DNA of 64,000 nucleotides from Haloglomus salinum. Its GTDB lineage: Archaea > Halobacteriota > Halobacteria > Halobacteriales > Haloarculaceae. Below the pieces are notes generated by a model, which ran no database searches, was not told where the DNA came from, and was given only the letters and a program-made list of their open reading frames with translations. Each line of letters starts with the position of its first letter. The first letter of the stretch is position 1. Positions 51,965-60,513 of this stretch are shown piece after piece. Position numbers and translations under genes: made by a program. Location of the stretch: NCBI RefSeq assembly GCF_024298825.1, contig NZ_CP101153.1, positions 2,790,001 to 2,854,000 of the forward strand, in the 5' to 3' direction.

Positions 51965-53372
51965 CCTCGATTGGGTCCTCGGGCTGGAGCGTGACGTTGA
52001 GCGACGGCGTCACCTCGCCCGGGTCGGTGAACCGCCACTCGCGCGCGAGCGTGGCCAGCGCCAGCTGTGCCTCCAGCATCGCGAACCGCGCGCCGATACA
52101 GTGGCGTGGGCCACCGCCGAACGGGAAGTAGGCGTACTCGGGGCGGTCCGTCTCGTCGTCGAGCCACCGCTCGGGACGGAACTCGTCCGGTGCGGCCCAC
52201 CAGCGCGGGTCCGTGTGGACGATGCGCTGGGGGAGGACGAGCGCCGCGCCCGCGGGCACGTGGCGGCCGCCGAGAACGACCGGTTCGAGCGGTTCGCGGA
52301 ACAGCGTGTACAGCGGCGGATACCGCCGCATCGACTCCTTCACGACCGCCTCCGTGTACGGGAGGTCGGGCAGGTCGGCGACCGAGGGATCGCCGTCGAG
52401 CGCGTCGACCTCGGCCGTGAGGCGGTCGCTCGCGTCGGGCGCGCCCGCGAGCAGGTGGCCGGCGTACGAGAGCGCCAGCGCGGTCGTCTCGTGCCCGGCG
52501 AACAGGAAGGTGACGAGGTTGTCCCGGAGTTCGCCCCGCGAGAGGCGGTCGGCCTCGTCGGCCGCACGGTTCGCGGCCAGCAGCAGGTCCAGCAGGTCCG
52601 GGTCCTCGATGGCGTCCAGCGATGTCGGGCCGTCGGTCGCGGCGTCGTCGCCGGGACCTCCGCGGTCGTCGAGCAGGTCGTCGACGGCGTCGTCGAAGTC
52701 CGCGCGTGCGGCCTCGAAGCGCCGCTTCGACGGGGTCGGGAGCCAGTCCGGGAGCGGCAGGACGGTCCGGAGCGAGGTCGCATCCAGGAAGTCGTTGACG
52801 GTGCGTGCGGCCTCGGCGACGGTCTGCCCGAACTCGTCGTCGAGGTCGCGGTCGAACAGTGCCCGGACCAGCACGTCGAGCGTGACCCGTTTGGTGACCG
52901 CCCCGAGGTCCACGCGGTCACCGTCCGACCAGCTGGCCGTCGCCTCTCGGGTCGCGGCGACGGCGTGGCGGCCGTAGCGCTCGACGCGCTCGCGGTAGAA
53001 GGCGGGCTGGGCGACGGTGCGTGCGCGCCGCCACTGCTCGCCCGTCGCGAGGAACATCCCGTCCGTGAGGAAGCCGCCGCCGGCCTCGGCGACCTGCGAG
53101 GCCTTCCGGAAGCGGTGCTGGTCGCTCACGAGGACGCGCTGGATGTCCTCGGGGTGTGTGACGTAGTGGAAGCTGCCGCCCGCGAGTCGGACCCGGACCA
53201 CGTCGCCCAGGTCGCGGGCGTGGCGCTCGTGGAAGGTGAGCGGGTCCCGGAGGTACTGGTGGGTGTTGCCGAGCAGCGGGAGTCCGTCGGGTTCGGGCGC
53301 CGGGGGGATGTCGGTGGAGCGGTCGGCCCCGGAGCGCGGTCGGTACCGTCCGGACGCCGGGTCGTCGGCCAT
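51945..53372 (-). CDS. Cytochrome P450
   Basis: 475 residues. The I-helix is FLFAGHETTALALSYAGHLL, with the oxygen-activating AGHETT. The K-helix has VKESMRRYPP (ExxR), the meander has FRPERWLDD, and the heme loop is FPFGGGPRHCIGARFA with Cys425 as thiolate ligand. All four marks are intact, so it is likely active. It uses an unknown electron donor and substrate. There is no ferredoxin or reductase beside it. Confidence 0.95.
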   Translation of the reverse strand: MADDPASGRYRPRSGADRSTDIPPAPEPDGLPLLGNTHQYLRDPLTFHERHARDLGDVVRVRLAGGSFHYVTHPEDIQRVLVSDQHRFRKASQVAEAGGGFLTDGMFLATGEQWRRARTVAQPAFYRERVERYGRHAVAATREATASWSDGDRVDLGAVTKRVTLDVLVRALFDRDLDDEFGQTVAEAARTVNDFLDATSLRTVLPLPDWLPTPSKRRFEAARADFDDAVDDLLDDRGGPGDDAATDGPTSLDAIEDPDLLDLLLAANRAADEADRLSRGELRDNLVTFLFAGHETTALALSYAGHLLAGAPDASDRLTAEVDALDGDPSVADLPDLPYTEAVVKESMRRYPPLYTLFREPLEPVVLGGRHVPAGAALVLPQRIVHTDPRWWAAPDEFRPERWLDDETDRPEYAYFPFGGGPRHCIGARFAMLEAQLALATLAREWRFTDPGEVTPSLNVTLQPEDPIEVTVRQR

Positions 53373-53410
53373 TGCGGGTCCGTCGGGCGGCCGTGACTAA
53401 CGCCTTCGGG

Positions 53411-53881
53411 TCAGAGCGGGAGGAACCCGGCGCTGTTGGCGGCCAGGACGCCCGCATCGAGCAGCAGGAGGACGGCGACGACGCCGGCCGCGCGGTAGAA
53501 CCGCCCGGCCGTCCGTGCGGGCGAGCGGACCTTCTTGGCGTCGAGGCCGTCCTGTAGCCGGCTGTTCCCGACCTCGACGAGCCCCGTCATGACGAGCCAG
53601 AGCAGCGTCATCGTGAGGACGAGATGGCCCCGCGGGCTGGCGGTCAGGCTCTCGAACGTGTAGAGCTGGGCGGCCATATGCCCGCCCGTCAGCAACATCA
53701 CGAGGGCTGAGCCGCGTGAGAGTGTCGTCAGCCGGCTGAAGACGGCCGATAGCGGTTCCGGCCTGACCTCGCCCGCGCGAGCGGTCGGCAGCACTGCGGC
53801 GGCGGCGAACAGGACGCTCCCGGTCCAGAGCGCCCCGACGAGGAGATGGATCGCGTAGAACGCGGCGTCGACGATTGCCAT
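53411..53881 (-). CDS. Four-helix membrane protein, CopD-like
   Basis: 156 residues with four hydrophobic segments (about 5-27, 52-72, 85-104 and 128-150). The start, [21 protein letters not shown], with His in helix 1 and [12 protein letters not shown] later, resembles the small CopD/DUF2269-type membrane proteins, which sometimes bind copper or heme by histidines. It lies 38 bases upstream of the P450 on the same strand, so the two may be co-transcribed. The family call is tentative. Confidence 0.65.
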   Translation of the reverse strand: MAIVDAAFYAIHLLVGALWTGSVLFAAAAVLPTARAGEVRPEPLSAVFSRLTTLSRGSALVMLLTGGHMAAQLYTFESLTASPRGHLVLTMTLLWLVMTGLVEVGNSRLQDGLDAKKVRSPARTAGRFYRAAGVVAVLLLLDAGVLAANSAGFLPL

Positions 53882-54049
53882 ATCCCTGCTGGCGGGCGGA
53901 TGGCTCTTGAAACCAGGCGGGACGGCCCGACGATGTCGGTTCTCCTGCTGCGAGGTATCGGGTACTCCCGGCAGTCGCCGTGTCACGGGCTCCCGGGGTC
54001 TGCGCCCCGGTTGGCAAGGCTTAAACCCGGTCCACGACCAAACGGAGGT

Positions 54050-54229
54050 ATGAGCCAGGCCGACAACAGCGAGACGCGCCAGTGCGTCTCCTGTGGCATC
54101 AACATCGCCGGGACGAACGCCGCCCGGTTCAAGTGCCCCGACTGCGGGCACCTGATCTTCCGGTGTTCGACCTGCCGCAAGCAGAGCAACCTCTACGAGT
54201 GTCCGGACTGTGGCTTCACGGGGCCCTGA
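54050..54229 (+). CDS. Zinc-finger protein, HVO_2753-like
   Basis: 59 residues starting [20 protein letters not shown]. Two zinc sites are formed by four CPxCG-like pairs: CVSCG, CPDCGH, CSTCR and CPDCGF. This is the family of the Haloferax protein HVO_2753, whose small double-zinc fold was solved and which affects swarming and biofilm. A GCTTAAAC element 24-31 bases upstream suggests a leaderless start, so the GGAGGT directly before the ATG may be incidental. aEF1B follows 2 bases after its stop, the usual neighbour. Confidence 0.9.
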   Translation: MSQADNSETRQCVSCGINIAGTNAARFKCPDCGHLIFRCSTCRKQSNLYECPDCGFTGP

Positions 54230-54231
54230 CG

Positions 54232-54498
54232 ATGGGGAAGGTCGCAGCCAAACTCAAGGTCATGCCGGAGAGCCCCGACGTGGACCTGGACGCACTCCAG
54301 GAGCGTCTGGAATCCTCCCTCCCCGAGGGTGCCCACATCAAGGGCACCCAGCGCGACGACGTCGCGTTCGGGCTGGTGGCGCTGTTCCCCACCGTCATCG
54401 TCCCCGACGACGCCGGGGGCACCGAGGCCGTCGAGGAGGCCTTCTCCGGCGTCGAGGGCGTCGAGTCGGTGCAGGTCGAGGAAGTCGGTCGCATCTGA
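54232..54498 (+). CDS. ef1b: Translation elongation factor 1-beta (aEF1B)
   Basis: 88 residues starting [20 protein letters not shown]. The small alpha-beta fold ends with [20 protein letters not shown], the classic EF-1-beta guanine-exchange domain. It recharges aEF1A with GTP during translation. It follows the HVO_2753-like gene by 2 bases, a conserved haloarchaeal pair. Confidence 0.95.
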   Translation: MGKVAAKLKVMPESPDVDLDALQERLESSLPEGAHIKGTQRDDVAFGLVALFPTVIVPDDAGGTEAVEEAFSGVEGVESVQVEEVGRI

Positions 54499-54684
54499 GG
54501 CCAGCTCCGCCGTCGAGCCGGTTCTGCGGCGAACCTCTCTCGGCAGGTATAAGCCTTCTGGCCGCCGTGGAGGCCGTTTTCAGGACGCGAGAACGCCCGA
54601 CCTACTTATGCAGACGTGGCCCATCGTTGCCGATATGACCCACAGCAGGCAGCGCTCGACCTGGGCACCGTCGGGGTGGTCGGC

Positions 54685-54975
54685 ATGAGCGCCGGCGCCC
54701 GCGAGGATTCGACGACCTCCGAGGTCGAGACAGCGCGTGACCCGCTCGCGCCGTGGGCCTTCCGTGCGGCGATGTCGGGCCTCTCCGAGGAGCAGGCCCG
54801 CGAGCTGCTCGAGGGCGAACGGTGCCCCCAGCCCAGCCACGAGGAGCGCTGGGAGGCCGAGATGGATGCGCTCGAACTTCGAGAGGAAGGCGGCGACGTG
54901 GTCGTGTACCGGACGGACGAGGAGCACGCATGGCTCCAGTCGGACACGGCGCTTCGACCGGACGAGGTTCGGTGA
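54685..54975 (+). CDS. Haloarchaeal protein, unknown function
   Basis: 96 residues starting MSAGAREDSTTSEVETARDP. A helical middle (AAMSGLSEEQARELLEGERC) leads to a short C-terminal motif, VVYRTDEEHAWLQSDTAL, which recalls the end of several small haloarchaeal proteins with a W-(I/L)-x-SD-x-AV pattern. A longer frame from 54616 lacks this start logic. Two single Cys residues do not form a site. I do not recognise a named family with certainty. Confidence 0.55.
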   Translation: MSAGAREDSTTSEVETARDPLAPWAFRAAMSGLSEEQARELLEGERCPQPSHEERWEAEMDALELREEGGDVVVYRTDEEHAWLQSDTALRPDEVR

Positions 54976-55100
54976 ACGGCCCGTTCTTCCGGCGCGTGCT
55001 TCCGCCGTAGTGGCCACGCCGAGCGGTTCGGTGACGCCCACGGTACCGGACACAGAACACACCATTCAAGTACTCCTCGGGTCAATTCGGTCTCACGACT

Positions 55101-55394
55101 ATGCCGAGCTCCAACGGGCCCCTTCACGGAACACGCAACAAGCTACGGAACAAGCCCCGCGAGCGGGGGACCTCCCCGCCGCAGCGCGCCGTCGAGGAGT
55201 TCGAGGCGGGCGACAAGGTCCACCTCCACATCGACCCGAGCGTGCCGGACGGCCGCTTCCACCCCCGATTCAACGGTCACACCGGTGAAATCGAGGCTCA
55301 GCAGGGCCGTGCCTACAAGGTGACCATCACCGACGGCAGCAAGGAGAAGACCATCATCACGAAGCCCGCGCACCTCCGCCGACAGACGGAGTAA
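55101..55394 (+). CDS. rpl21e: 50S ribosomal protein L21e
   Basis: 97 residues: MPSSNGPLHGTRNKLRNKPR, then RAVEEFEAGDKVHLHIDPSV, then GRFHPRFNGHTGEI, and KVTITDGSKEKTIITKPAHL. These are the successive L21e blocks (RxKL, GDKV, HxRFxGxTG). Part of the large ribosomal subunit. It is followed after 4 bases by rpoF, a common archaeal gene pair. Confidence 0.97.
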   Translation: MPSSNGPLHGTRNKLRNKPRERGTSPPQRAVEEFEAGDKVHLHIDPSVPDGRFHPRFNGHTGEIEAQQGRAYKVTITDGSKEKTIITKPAHLRRQTE

Positions 55395-55398
55395 CCGC

Positions 55399-55755
55399 AT
55401 GACGATCTTCAAGGAGACGCTCGACGCCGAGTACGTCACCACCGCCGAGGCCAAGGAGCTGCTGGCGGAGGTCGAGCAGGAGCGCGCGCTCGACGAGGAC
55501 CGCGAGATGCGCTACGAACTGGCGCGCGCCATCGACCACGCCAACCGCTTTGCCGCCATGAGCGCCGAGGACGGCCGTGCGCTGGTCGAGGACCTCCTCG
55601 AACTGGAGAAGCTCGACGAGAAGACCGCCCACAAGATCGCCGACACCCTCCCGCAGGACCGCGACGAGGTCCGGTCCGTGTTCGCCCAGGAGCGCTACGC
55701 GCTCGACGGCGACGAACTCGACGAGGTCCTCAACATCGTCGCGAAGTACGCCTGA
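55399..55755 (+). CDS. rpoF: RNA polymerase subunit RpoF (Rpb4-like)
   Basis: 118 residues beginning MTIFKETLDAEYVTTAEAKE. The HRDC-like C-terminal half, LEKLDEKTAHKIADTLPQDR then DEVRSVFAQERYALDGDELD, matches the Rpb4/RPC9 fold. With RpoE it forms the stalk of archaeal RNA polymerase. In many archaea the order is L21e, rpoF, DUF655, ksgA; here rpoF is followed by an unrelated zinc-ribbon gene. Confidence 0.92.
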   Translation: MTIFKETLDAEYVTTAEAKELLAEVEQERALDEDREMRYELARAIDHANRFAAMSAEDGRALVEDLLELEKLDEKTAHKIADTLPQDRDEVRSVFAQERYALDGDELDEVLNIVAKYA

Positions 55756-55837
55756 GGGGCGTTCCGTTTCGTTCTCGCTGCACTTCCGTGGAGCCGCCGC
55801 TCCCACCGTCAGCGTTAACCGCGTCTGATGGGTATGT

Positions 55838-56065
55838 ATGGTAATGAAATCCGCTCAAACCCGGGAGGTGGCAAAAGAGAGGACATCCACGCCGCGGAAG
55901 TCGGTGCTGTTCTGCCCCACCTGCGGCCGCAGGGCCCCCGTCGAGGGGGACTGGGTCGTCACCGAGCGGTCCGTGGACGGCGACTGCCGACGGGCCTACG
56001 GCTGCCCGGCCTGCGGTCGCACACTGGTCGACCAGCCCGTGTTCGAGGCGTCCATCCCGGCCTGA
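55838..56065 (+). CDS. Small zinc-ribbon protein
   Basis: 75 residues from the ATG at 55838 (another ATG two codons later). Basic N-terminus, then FCPTCGRRAPVEGDWVV and YGCPACGRTLVDQP: two CPxCG pairs about 30 residues apart, a single zinc ribbon. Similar small proteins are common in haloarchaea. It takes the place where DUF655 would be expected after rpoF. Confidence 0.7.
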   Translation: MVMKSAQTREVAKERTSTPRKSVLFCPTCGRRAPVEGDWVVTERSVDGDCRRAYGCPACGRTLVDQPVFEASIPA

Positions 56066-56129
56066 TGGCCGTGGTCGGTGTTACCGGAGGATCGAGGAGA
56101 AAGCCCTGCCCTTCAGAGCGGGGAGGATG

Positions 56130-56984
56130 TCAGGGCGACAGCGTCCCCTCGTCCGTGATGACCGAGTCGACGAGATGCATCGGCGTCGCGTCGTACGCGG
56201 GGTTCTCGATGTCGAACCCATCGGCGGGTTCGAGCATGACCTCGCTCGCGGGCCGGAACTCGTTCTGGAACTGGAACCCGCCCTCGTCGATGACCTTCGT
56301 CGAGGCGCCGACGACGGTGACCGGGACCGCGAGCTCGGCCGCGGTTGCGGCGATGGGGAAGGTGCCGACGCGGTTGTAGAACGTGTCCTCGACGATGCAG
56401 TCCATCCCGACCATCACGCGGTCGCACTCGGGGAGGACCTCGCCACAGGCCGAGTCCACGAGCAGGTGGGGCTCGATGCGGTCGATACCCGCGAGCGTGC
56501 GGGCCGTCTTGCGCCCGAGGTAGCGCGGGCGCGCCTCGGTCACGTACACCTCGAGGTGGCGGCCCTCGGCGGCCGCGAGTTCCAGCGCCTCGAGCACGGT
56601 CGAGGAGTAGTCGTGCGTGAGGACCACGTCACCGTCACGGAGCGCATCGGCGGCGTTCTCGGCGGCCTGCCGCTTGCCGGTCTCGACCTGCTCGACGACC
56701 GCCTCGATGGCGTCCTCGGTGGCCGCCTTCGCGGCCGCCACGTCCTCGTGGTCGACGTCCGTGACGGAGGCCTGTATCTGTCCCTGCGTGGTGTGCAGCG
56801 TCGCGTGGGAGGGCTGGGCGCGCTTGAGCGCCTGGCTGTTCCGTTCGAGGTCCCGAACGTACTCCTCGAGCGACGGGTAGTCGCGGTCCAGCACCTCCCG
56901 CAGCGCCTCGGCCGCCTTCACCGCCACGACAGAGGAGCTGTGGGTCTGCATGTCGCGGATCTCCGCGACCGTCTCGTCGATCAT
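56130..56984 (-). CDS. Ribose-1,5-bisphosphate isomerase / eIF2B-alpha-like protein
   Basis: 284 residues starting MIDETVAEIRDMQTHSSSVV. The helical N-terminal domain with HATLHTTQGQIQA leads to a Rossmann-like domain: VVLTHDYSSTVLEALELA, then VYVTEARPRYLGRKTARTL, then VMVGMDCIVEDTFYNRVGTF, then VVGASTKV. This order fits the archaeal R15P isomerases, which turn ribose-1,5-bisphosphate to ribulose-1,5-bisphosphate for nucleoside breakdown, and the related eIF2B regulatory subunits. The two are hard to separate by eye; the length and start favour the isomerase. Confidence 0.8.
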   Translation of the reverse strand: MIDETVAEIRDMQTHSSSVVAVKAAEALREVLDRDYPSLEEYVRDLERNSQALKRAQPSHATLHTTQGQIQASVTDVDHEDVAAAKAATEDAIEAVVEQVETGKRQAAENAADALRDGDVVLTHDYSSTVLEALELAAAEGRHLEVYVTEARPRYLGRKTARTLAGIDRIEPHLLVDSACGEVLPECDRVMVGMDCIVEDTFYNRVGTFPIAATAAELAVPVTVVGASTKVIDEGGFQFQNEFRPASEVMLEPADGFDIENPAYDATPMHLVDSVITDEGTLSP

Positions 56985-57130
56985 GCGCGAGGGCACTCGC
57001 GCGGTGGTCAAAGGCGTGTCGGCCCCGAACCCGGCCACGGCGTCGGCCTGCATCGCGGGGGCCGGTGTCCGGCCGGGACCGGGGCAGAGTCGGGCGTGGT
57101 GGTTTAGCCCCTGGCGCCCGGACCGACGGT

Positions 57131-57466
57131 ATGGTCACAGTCACCTACACCTGCCCGCGGTGTGATGCGGTGGTGGAACTGGAGCGGGATGCCTACCTCG
57201 CCGACAAGGCGGTCACGCCGGACCCGCTGGCGGGCTGGACGTACGTCCCCGTCTACGAGGCGTTCGAGGCGGGAACCGAGCCCCCGCTGCTGGACGGCGA
57301 CGCCGTCGACGCCGACGGCGTGGAGCTGGTCTGTGGCGCGAGCGAGACCCGCGGCGAGGGGTGTGGGCGCCCGTTCTACCTCTCGTTCGTCCGGCACGAG
57401 GACGGCGAGGAGGTCGACCCGAACCTGTCGCTGGACGATGTCTCGTTCGACTTTCTTCGTGACTGA
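57131..57466 (+). CDS. Protein with N-terminal zinc motif, unknown
   Basis: 111 residues starting MVTVTYTCPRCDAVVELERD. The CPRC pair at the start and VCGASETRGEGCGRPFYLSF (C-x8-C) later could form one zinc site. The rest is acidic with no membrane segment. The ATG at 57131 sits 24-31 bases after a weak TATA-like TTTAGC. It lies divergent from the isomerase gene. I know of no firm family. Confidence 0.62.
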   Translation: MVTVTYTCPRCDAVVELERDAYLADKAVTPDPLAGWTYVPVYEAFEAGTEPPLLDGDAVDADGVELVCGASETRGEGCGRPFYLSFVRHEDGEEVDPNLSLDDVSFDFLRD

Positions 57467-57534
57467 TGGCCCTGCAATCACGCGAGGGCGAGGGGGGTGC
57501 TCGACCGCCGGAGTTTCCGTTCGAACCAAAGCGT

Positions 57535-57541
57535 TAAATAT
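57535..57541 (+). promoter_or_regulatory. TATA-like element of the 57563 gene
   Basis: TTAAATA at 57535-57541 lies 22-28 bases upstream of the GTG at 57563. It supports that GTG over the overlapping GTG at 57561, which is in another frame. Confidence 0.55.
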
Positions 57542-57562
57542 GAGACTAAGTAGACGTTAGGT

Positions 57563-57721
57563 GTGCCCCACTGCAACAACTGCGACTCGTACGTTAGCGA
57601 GGCGTACGTACGGGTGTTCGCCCCGCAGGGCATGGATACCGTCCGTGTCTGTCCCCACTGCGAGGACAAGCTACGGGACGGAGCCGACGTCCGCGAGGCG
57701 CGCGCCCCACGTCAGCAGTAA
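57563..57721 (+). CDS. Very small zinc-finger protein (DUF7563-like)
   Basis: 52 residues from GTG: MPHCNNCDSYVSEAYVRVFA, then a short turn and VCPHCEDKLRDGADVRE. The pairs CNNC and CPHC with a strand FAPQG between them make a small zinc ribbon, a pattern shared by a family of very short haloarchaeal proteins. The overlapping longer frame (from 57561) has no such logic. Likely leaderless. Confidence 0.7.
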   Translation: MPHCNNCDSYVSEAYVRVFAPQGMDTVRVCPHCEDKLRDGADVREARAPRQQ

Positions 57722-57832
57722 CACACTGAACTGGGGGTACAGTCCGCCGGTCCACGCGACCGGCTCCTTCCTCTAGCCCTCGACCGGAGAGCGGTAGCGC
57801 CGGCAGTCTCGGGACCCCGTCGTTCGACCCGT

Positions 57833-59338
57833 TCAGCCCTTGATGTTGCAGACAGGGAACGTCCGTGCGACCCGGTCCCCGATGCCGAGCGCGTCACTCA
57901 CCCGGACCACCTCGTCGACGTCCTTGTAGACGCCGGGCGCCTCCTCGGCGATGGTGGCGCCCGACGAGGCCTTCACGTAGATGTGCTCCTGCTCGCGGAG
58001 GTCGTCCTGGACGTCACCGCCCCAGTAGTCCTGTTTGGCCTGGGTGCGGCTCATCAGCCGGCCGGCGCCGTGGGCCGTGGAGCCGAACGTCTCGGCCATC
58101 GAGTTCTCGCCGCCGCGCAGGACGTACGACCCGGCGCCCATGCTCCCCGGGATGATGATGGGCTGGCCCACGTCACGGTGGGCCTTCGGGACCTCGGGAT
58201 TGCCCGCCGGGAACGCCCGCGTGGCACCCTTCCGGTGGACGAACAGTTCGCGCTGTTCGGTGCCGCCCGCGCCGTCGGGCACCTCGTGGACCTCGCGTTT
58301 GGCGATGTTGTGGGATACGTCGTACAGCAGGTCCATCCCCAGGTCCTGCCAGTCGGCGTCGAACACGTCGGCGAACACCTCCCGTGTCCGGTGGGTGATG
58401 AGCTGCCGATTGACCCACGCGAAGTTGATGGCCGCGCACATCGCGCCGTAGTACTGCTCGGCCAGCTGGGAGCCGGCGGGCGCCGCAGCCAGCTCCCGGT
58501 CGGGCAACTGCGCCAGGAGCCCCTGGTGGGCCTGCTCGATGTCACGGAGGTAGTCCGTACAGACCTGATGGCCCAGCCCCCGGGAGCCACAGTGGATGAG
58601 GACGACCACCTGGTCCGGTTCCAGCCCGTAGGCGTCGGCCACGTCCTCGCGGTAGATGTCGGTGACGCGCTGGACCTCGAGGAAGTGGTTGCCCGAGCCG
58701 AGCGAGCCGAGCTGGGTACGACCGCGGTCCTTCGCCTTCTTCGACACCGCGTCCGGGTCCGCGTCGTGGCGCATCCCCTCGTCCTCGCAGTGGGTCAGGT
58801 CGTCCTCGACGGCGTAGCCGTGTTCGAGTGCCCAGTCGACACCCCGGTTCAGGACCGACTCCACGGTCGAGATGTCGCTCTCGACGACTCCACCGCCGCC
58901 GAGGCCCGTGGGGACGGCGTCGAAGAGGGCCTCGACGAGTTCCTCCTCGCGGCCGCGGAGGTCGTCGTAGGAGAGATTAGTTTTAACCATTCTCACTCCG
59001 CAATTTACGTCGTAGCCCACCGCTCCGGGGGAGATACAGCCATCTTCTGCATCTATTCCGGCCACCCCGCCGACCGGGAAGCCGTAGCCCTGGTGGCCGT
59101 CGGGCATGCAGATGGCGTACTTCCGGATGCCGGGGAGGTGGGTCGTGTTCCGGAGTTGCTGGAGCGTCTTGTCGTTCTTGATTTCCTCCAGCAGCGACCG
59201 ACTGGCGAGGATGCGCGCGGGGACGCGCATCCCCTCGGCCTCGTCCTGGGGGATCTCCCAGACGAACTCCCGGCGCTTCTCGAGGGTGATGCCGCCGGCC
59301 TCGAACGTCTCGGGGTCGCCCGCGGGCGTGTCGCTCAT
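57833..59338 (-). CDS. rtcB: RNA-splicing ligase RtcB
   Basis: 501 residues. AVGYDVNCGVRMVKTN holds the metal-binding Asp and Cys. GSLGSGNHFLEVQRV and LIHCGSRGLGHQVC carry the next metal ligands, IIIPGSMGAGSYVLRGG the GTP-site region, and AHGAGRLMSRTQA the active-site His that becomes guanylylated. RtcB joins tRNA halves after intron removal. No intein interrupts the gene. The ATG at 59338 begins the family start (MSDTPAGDPETFEAGGI). Confidence 0.96.
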   Translation of the reverse strand: MSDTPAGDPETFEAGGITLEKRREFVWEIPQDEAEGMRVPARILASRSLLEEIKNDKTLQQLRNTTHLPGIRKYAICMPDGHQGYGFPVGGVAGIDAEDGCISPGAVGYDVNCGVRMVKTNLSYDDLRGREEELVEALFDAVPTGLGGGGVVESDISTVESVLNRGVDWALEHGYAVEDDLTHCEDEGMRHDADPDAVSKKAKDRGRTQLGSLGSGNHFLEVQRVTDIYREDVADAYGLEPDQVVVLIHCGSRGLGHQVCTDYLRDIEQAHQGLLAQLPDRELAAAPAGSQLAEQYYGAMCAAINFAWVNRQLITHRTREVFADVFDADWQDLGMDLLYDVSHNIAKREVHEVPDGAGGTEQRELFVHRKGATRAFPAGNPEVPKAHRDVGQPIIIPGSMGAGSYVLRGGENSMAETFGSTAHGAGRLMSRTQAKQDYWGGDVQDDLREQEHIYVKASSGATIAEEAPGVYKDVDEVVRVSDALGIGDRVARTFPVCNIKG

Positions 59339-59501
59339 ACGCGAGTGGTCACCGGCGGCGGCCGAAAGGGTTCGGGTCGCTCCGGCCGGCCTCACGTCCG
59401 GTCACTCCCGCGTCCGGCCCCTCCCCCGTCCGCCTGCTGCCGGCTCCGAAACGCCCGCCGCCACCCCCACGGCTTTGACGGGTGCGCCCCTCGCCCCGGC
59501 C

Positions 59502-60458
59502 ATGCGAGCCGTCCGATACCACGACCACGGCGGGCCGGAACAGCTCATGGTTGAGGACGTCGACCGTCCGACCCCCGGCAACGACGAGGTGCTGGTGAAG
59601 GTGCGCGCGGCGTCGGTCAACCCCGTGGACACGTACTTCCGGGAGGGGTCGTACGCGCCGGGGCGGCTGCCGTGGATTCCCGGGAGCGACGCTGCCGGCG
59701 TGGTGACGGCGGTCGGCGACGCCGTGACCGACTACGACCCGGGCGACCGGGTGTTCGCGACCGCGCTGGGCAACGATCGACCGGGGACGTGCGCCGAGTA
59801 CGTCGCGGTCCCGACCGACCGACTCGCGCCGCTCCCGGACCGCGTGGGGTTCGCGGCGGCCGCGGCCAGCGCGCTGGTCGGCGTGACGGCGTGGCAGTCG
59901 CTGGTCGCGCGGTGCGACCTCGACCCGGGCGAGCGGGTCCTCGTCCATGGCGGGTCGGGCGGCGTCGGCCACGTCGCCGTCCAGGTCGCGGCGGCCGCCG
60001 GCGCCCGCATCACGACCACGGCGCGCCCGGAGTACCACGACGACCTCTCCGAACTGGGTGCCGACGACGTGCTGGACTACGGCCGCGACGACCTCGCGGA
60101 CGCCATCCGTGCGGCTGGCCAGCCCGACGTTGTCCTCGACCACCGGCTCGACGACTACCTGGGGCTGGACTGCGAGGTCGCGGCGTTCCGCGGGCGTATC
60201 GCGGCCATCGGCAACACCGACCCCGAGGCGACCTTTCCGAACGTCCCGGCCCATCGCGGCAAGGCGCTGACCGTGAACCACGTCTCGATGTTCAACACGC
60301 CCGACGTGGCGCGGGTGCTCGGGCGGCTGGCGGCCCTCCTGGAGCGTGGGTCGCTCGTGCCCCAGGTCGCGCGAACGTACGACCTCGACGGAGTCAAGGC
60401 CGCTCAGCAGGCCGTCCTGGACGACTCGTTCCTCGGAAAGCTGGTCGTCGAGCCCTGA
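59502..60458 (+). CDS. Quinone oxidoreductase-like (zinc-free MDR) protein
   Basis: 318 residues: MRAVRYHDHGGPEQLMVEDV, the GroES-like start typical of quinone oxidoreductases. VHGGSGGVGHVAVQVAAAAG (about 148-167) is the NADPH-binding AxxGGVG loop. No catalytic or structural zinc Cys is seen, which fits the zinc-free subgroup. Ends KAAQQAVLDDSFLGKLVVEP. Substrate unknown. Confidence 0.88.
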   Translation: MRAVRYHDHGGPEQLMVEDVDRPTPGNDEVLVKVRAASVNPVDTYFREGSYAPGRLPWIPGSDAAGVVTAVGDAVTDYDPGDRVFATALGNDRPGTCAEYVAVPTDRLAPLPDRVGFAAAAASALVGVTAWQSLVARCDLDPGERVLVHGGSGGVGHVAVQVAAAAGARITTTARPEYHDDLSELGADDVLDYGRDDLADAIRAAGQPDVVLDHRLDDYLGLDCEVAAFRGRIAAIGNTDPEATFPNVPAHRGKALTVNHVSMFNTPDVARVLGRLAALLERGSLVPQVARTYDLDGVKAAQQAVLDDSFLGKLVVEP

Positions 60459-60513
60459 GCCGCGGGTGGTCCCGCGGCCGACCCGGGCACGTCCGCGGCC
60501 ACGGGCGTCCCGC

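Noticed and set aside
54616-54684. Longer start for the 54685 gene
   Set aside because: The added residues look unlike the rest of the protein, and this stretch carries promoter-like AT-rich sequence near 54600.
57833-59338. Intein within rtcB
   Set aside because: The ligase motifs are continuous and the length is normal at about 500 residues.
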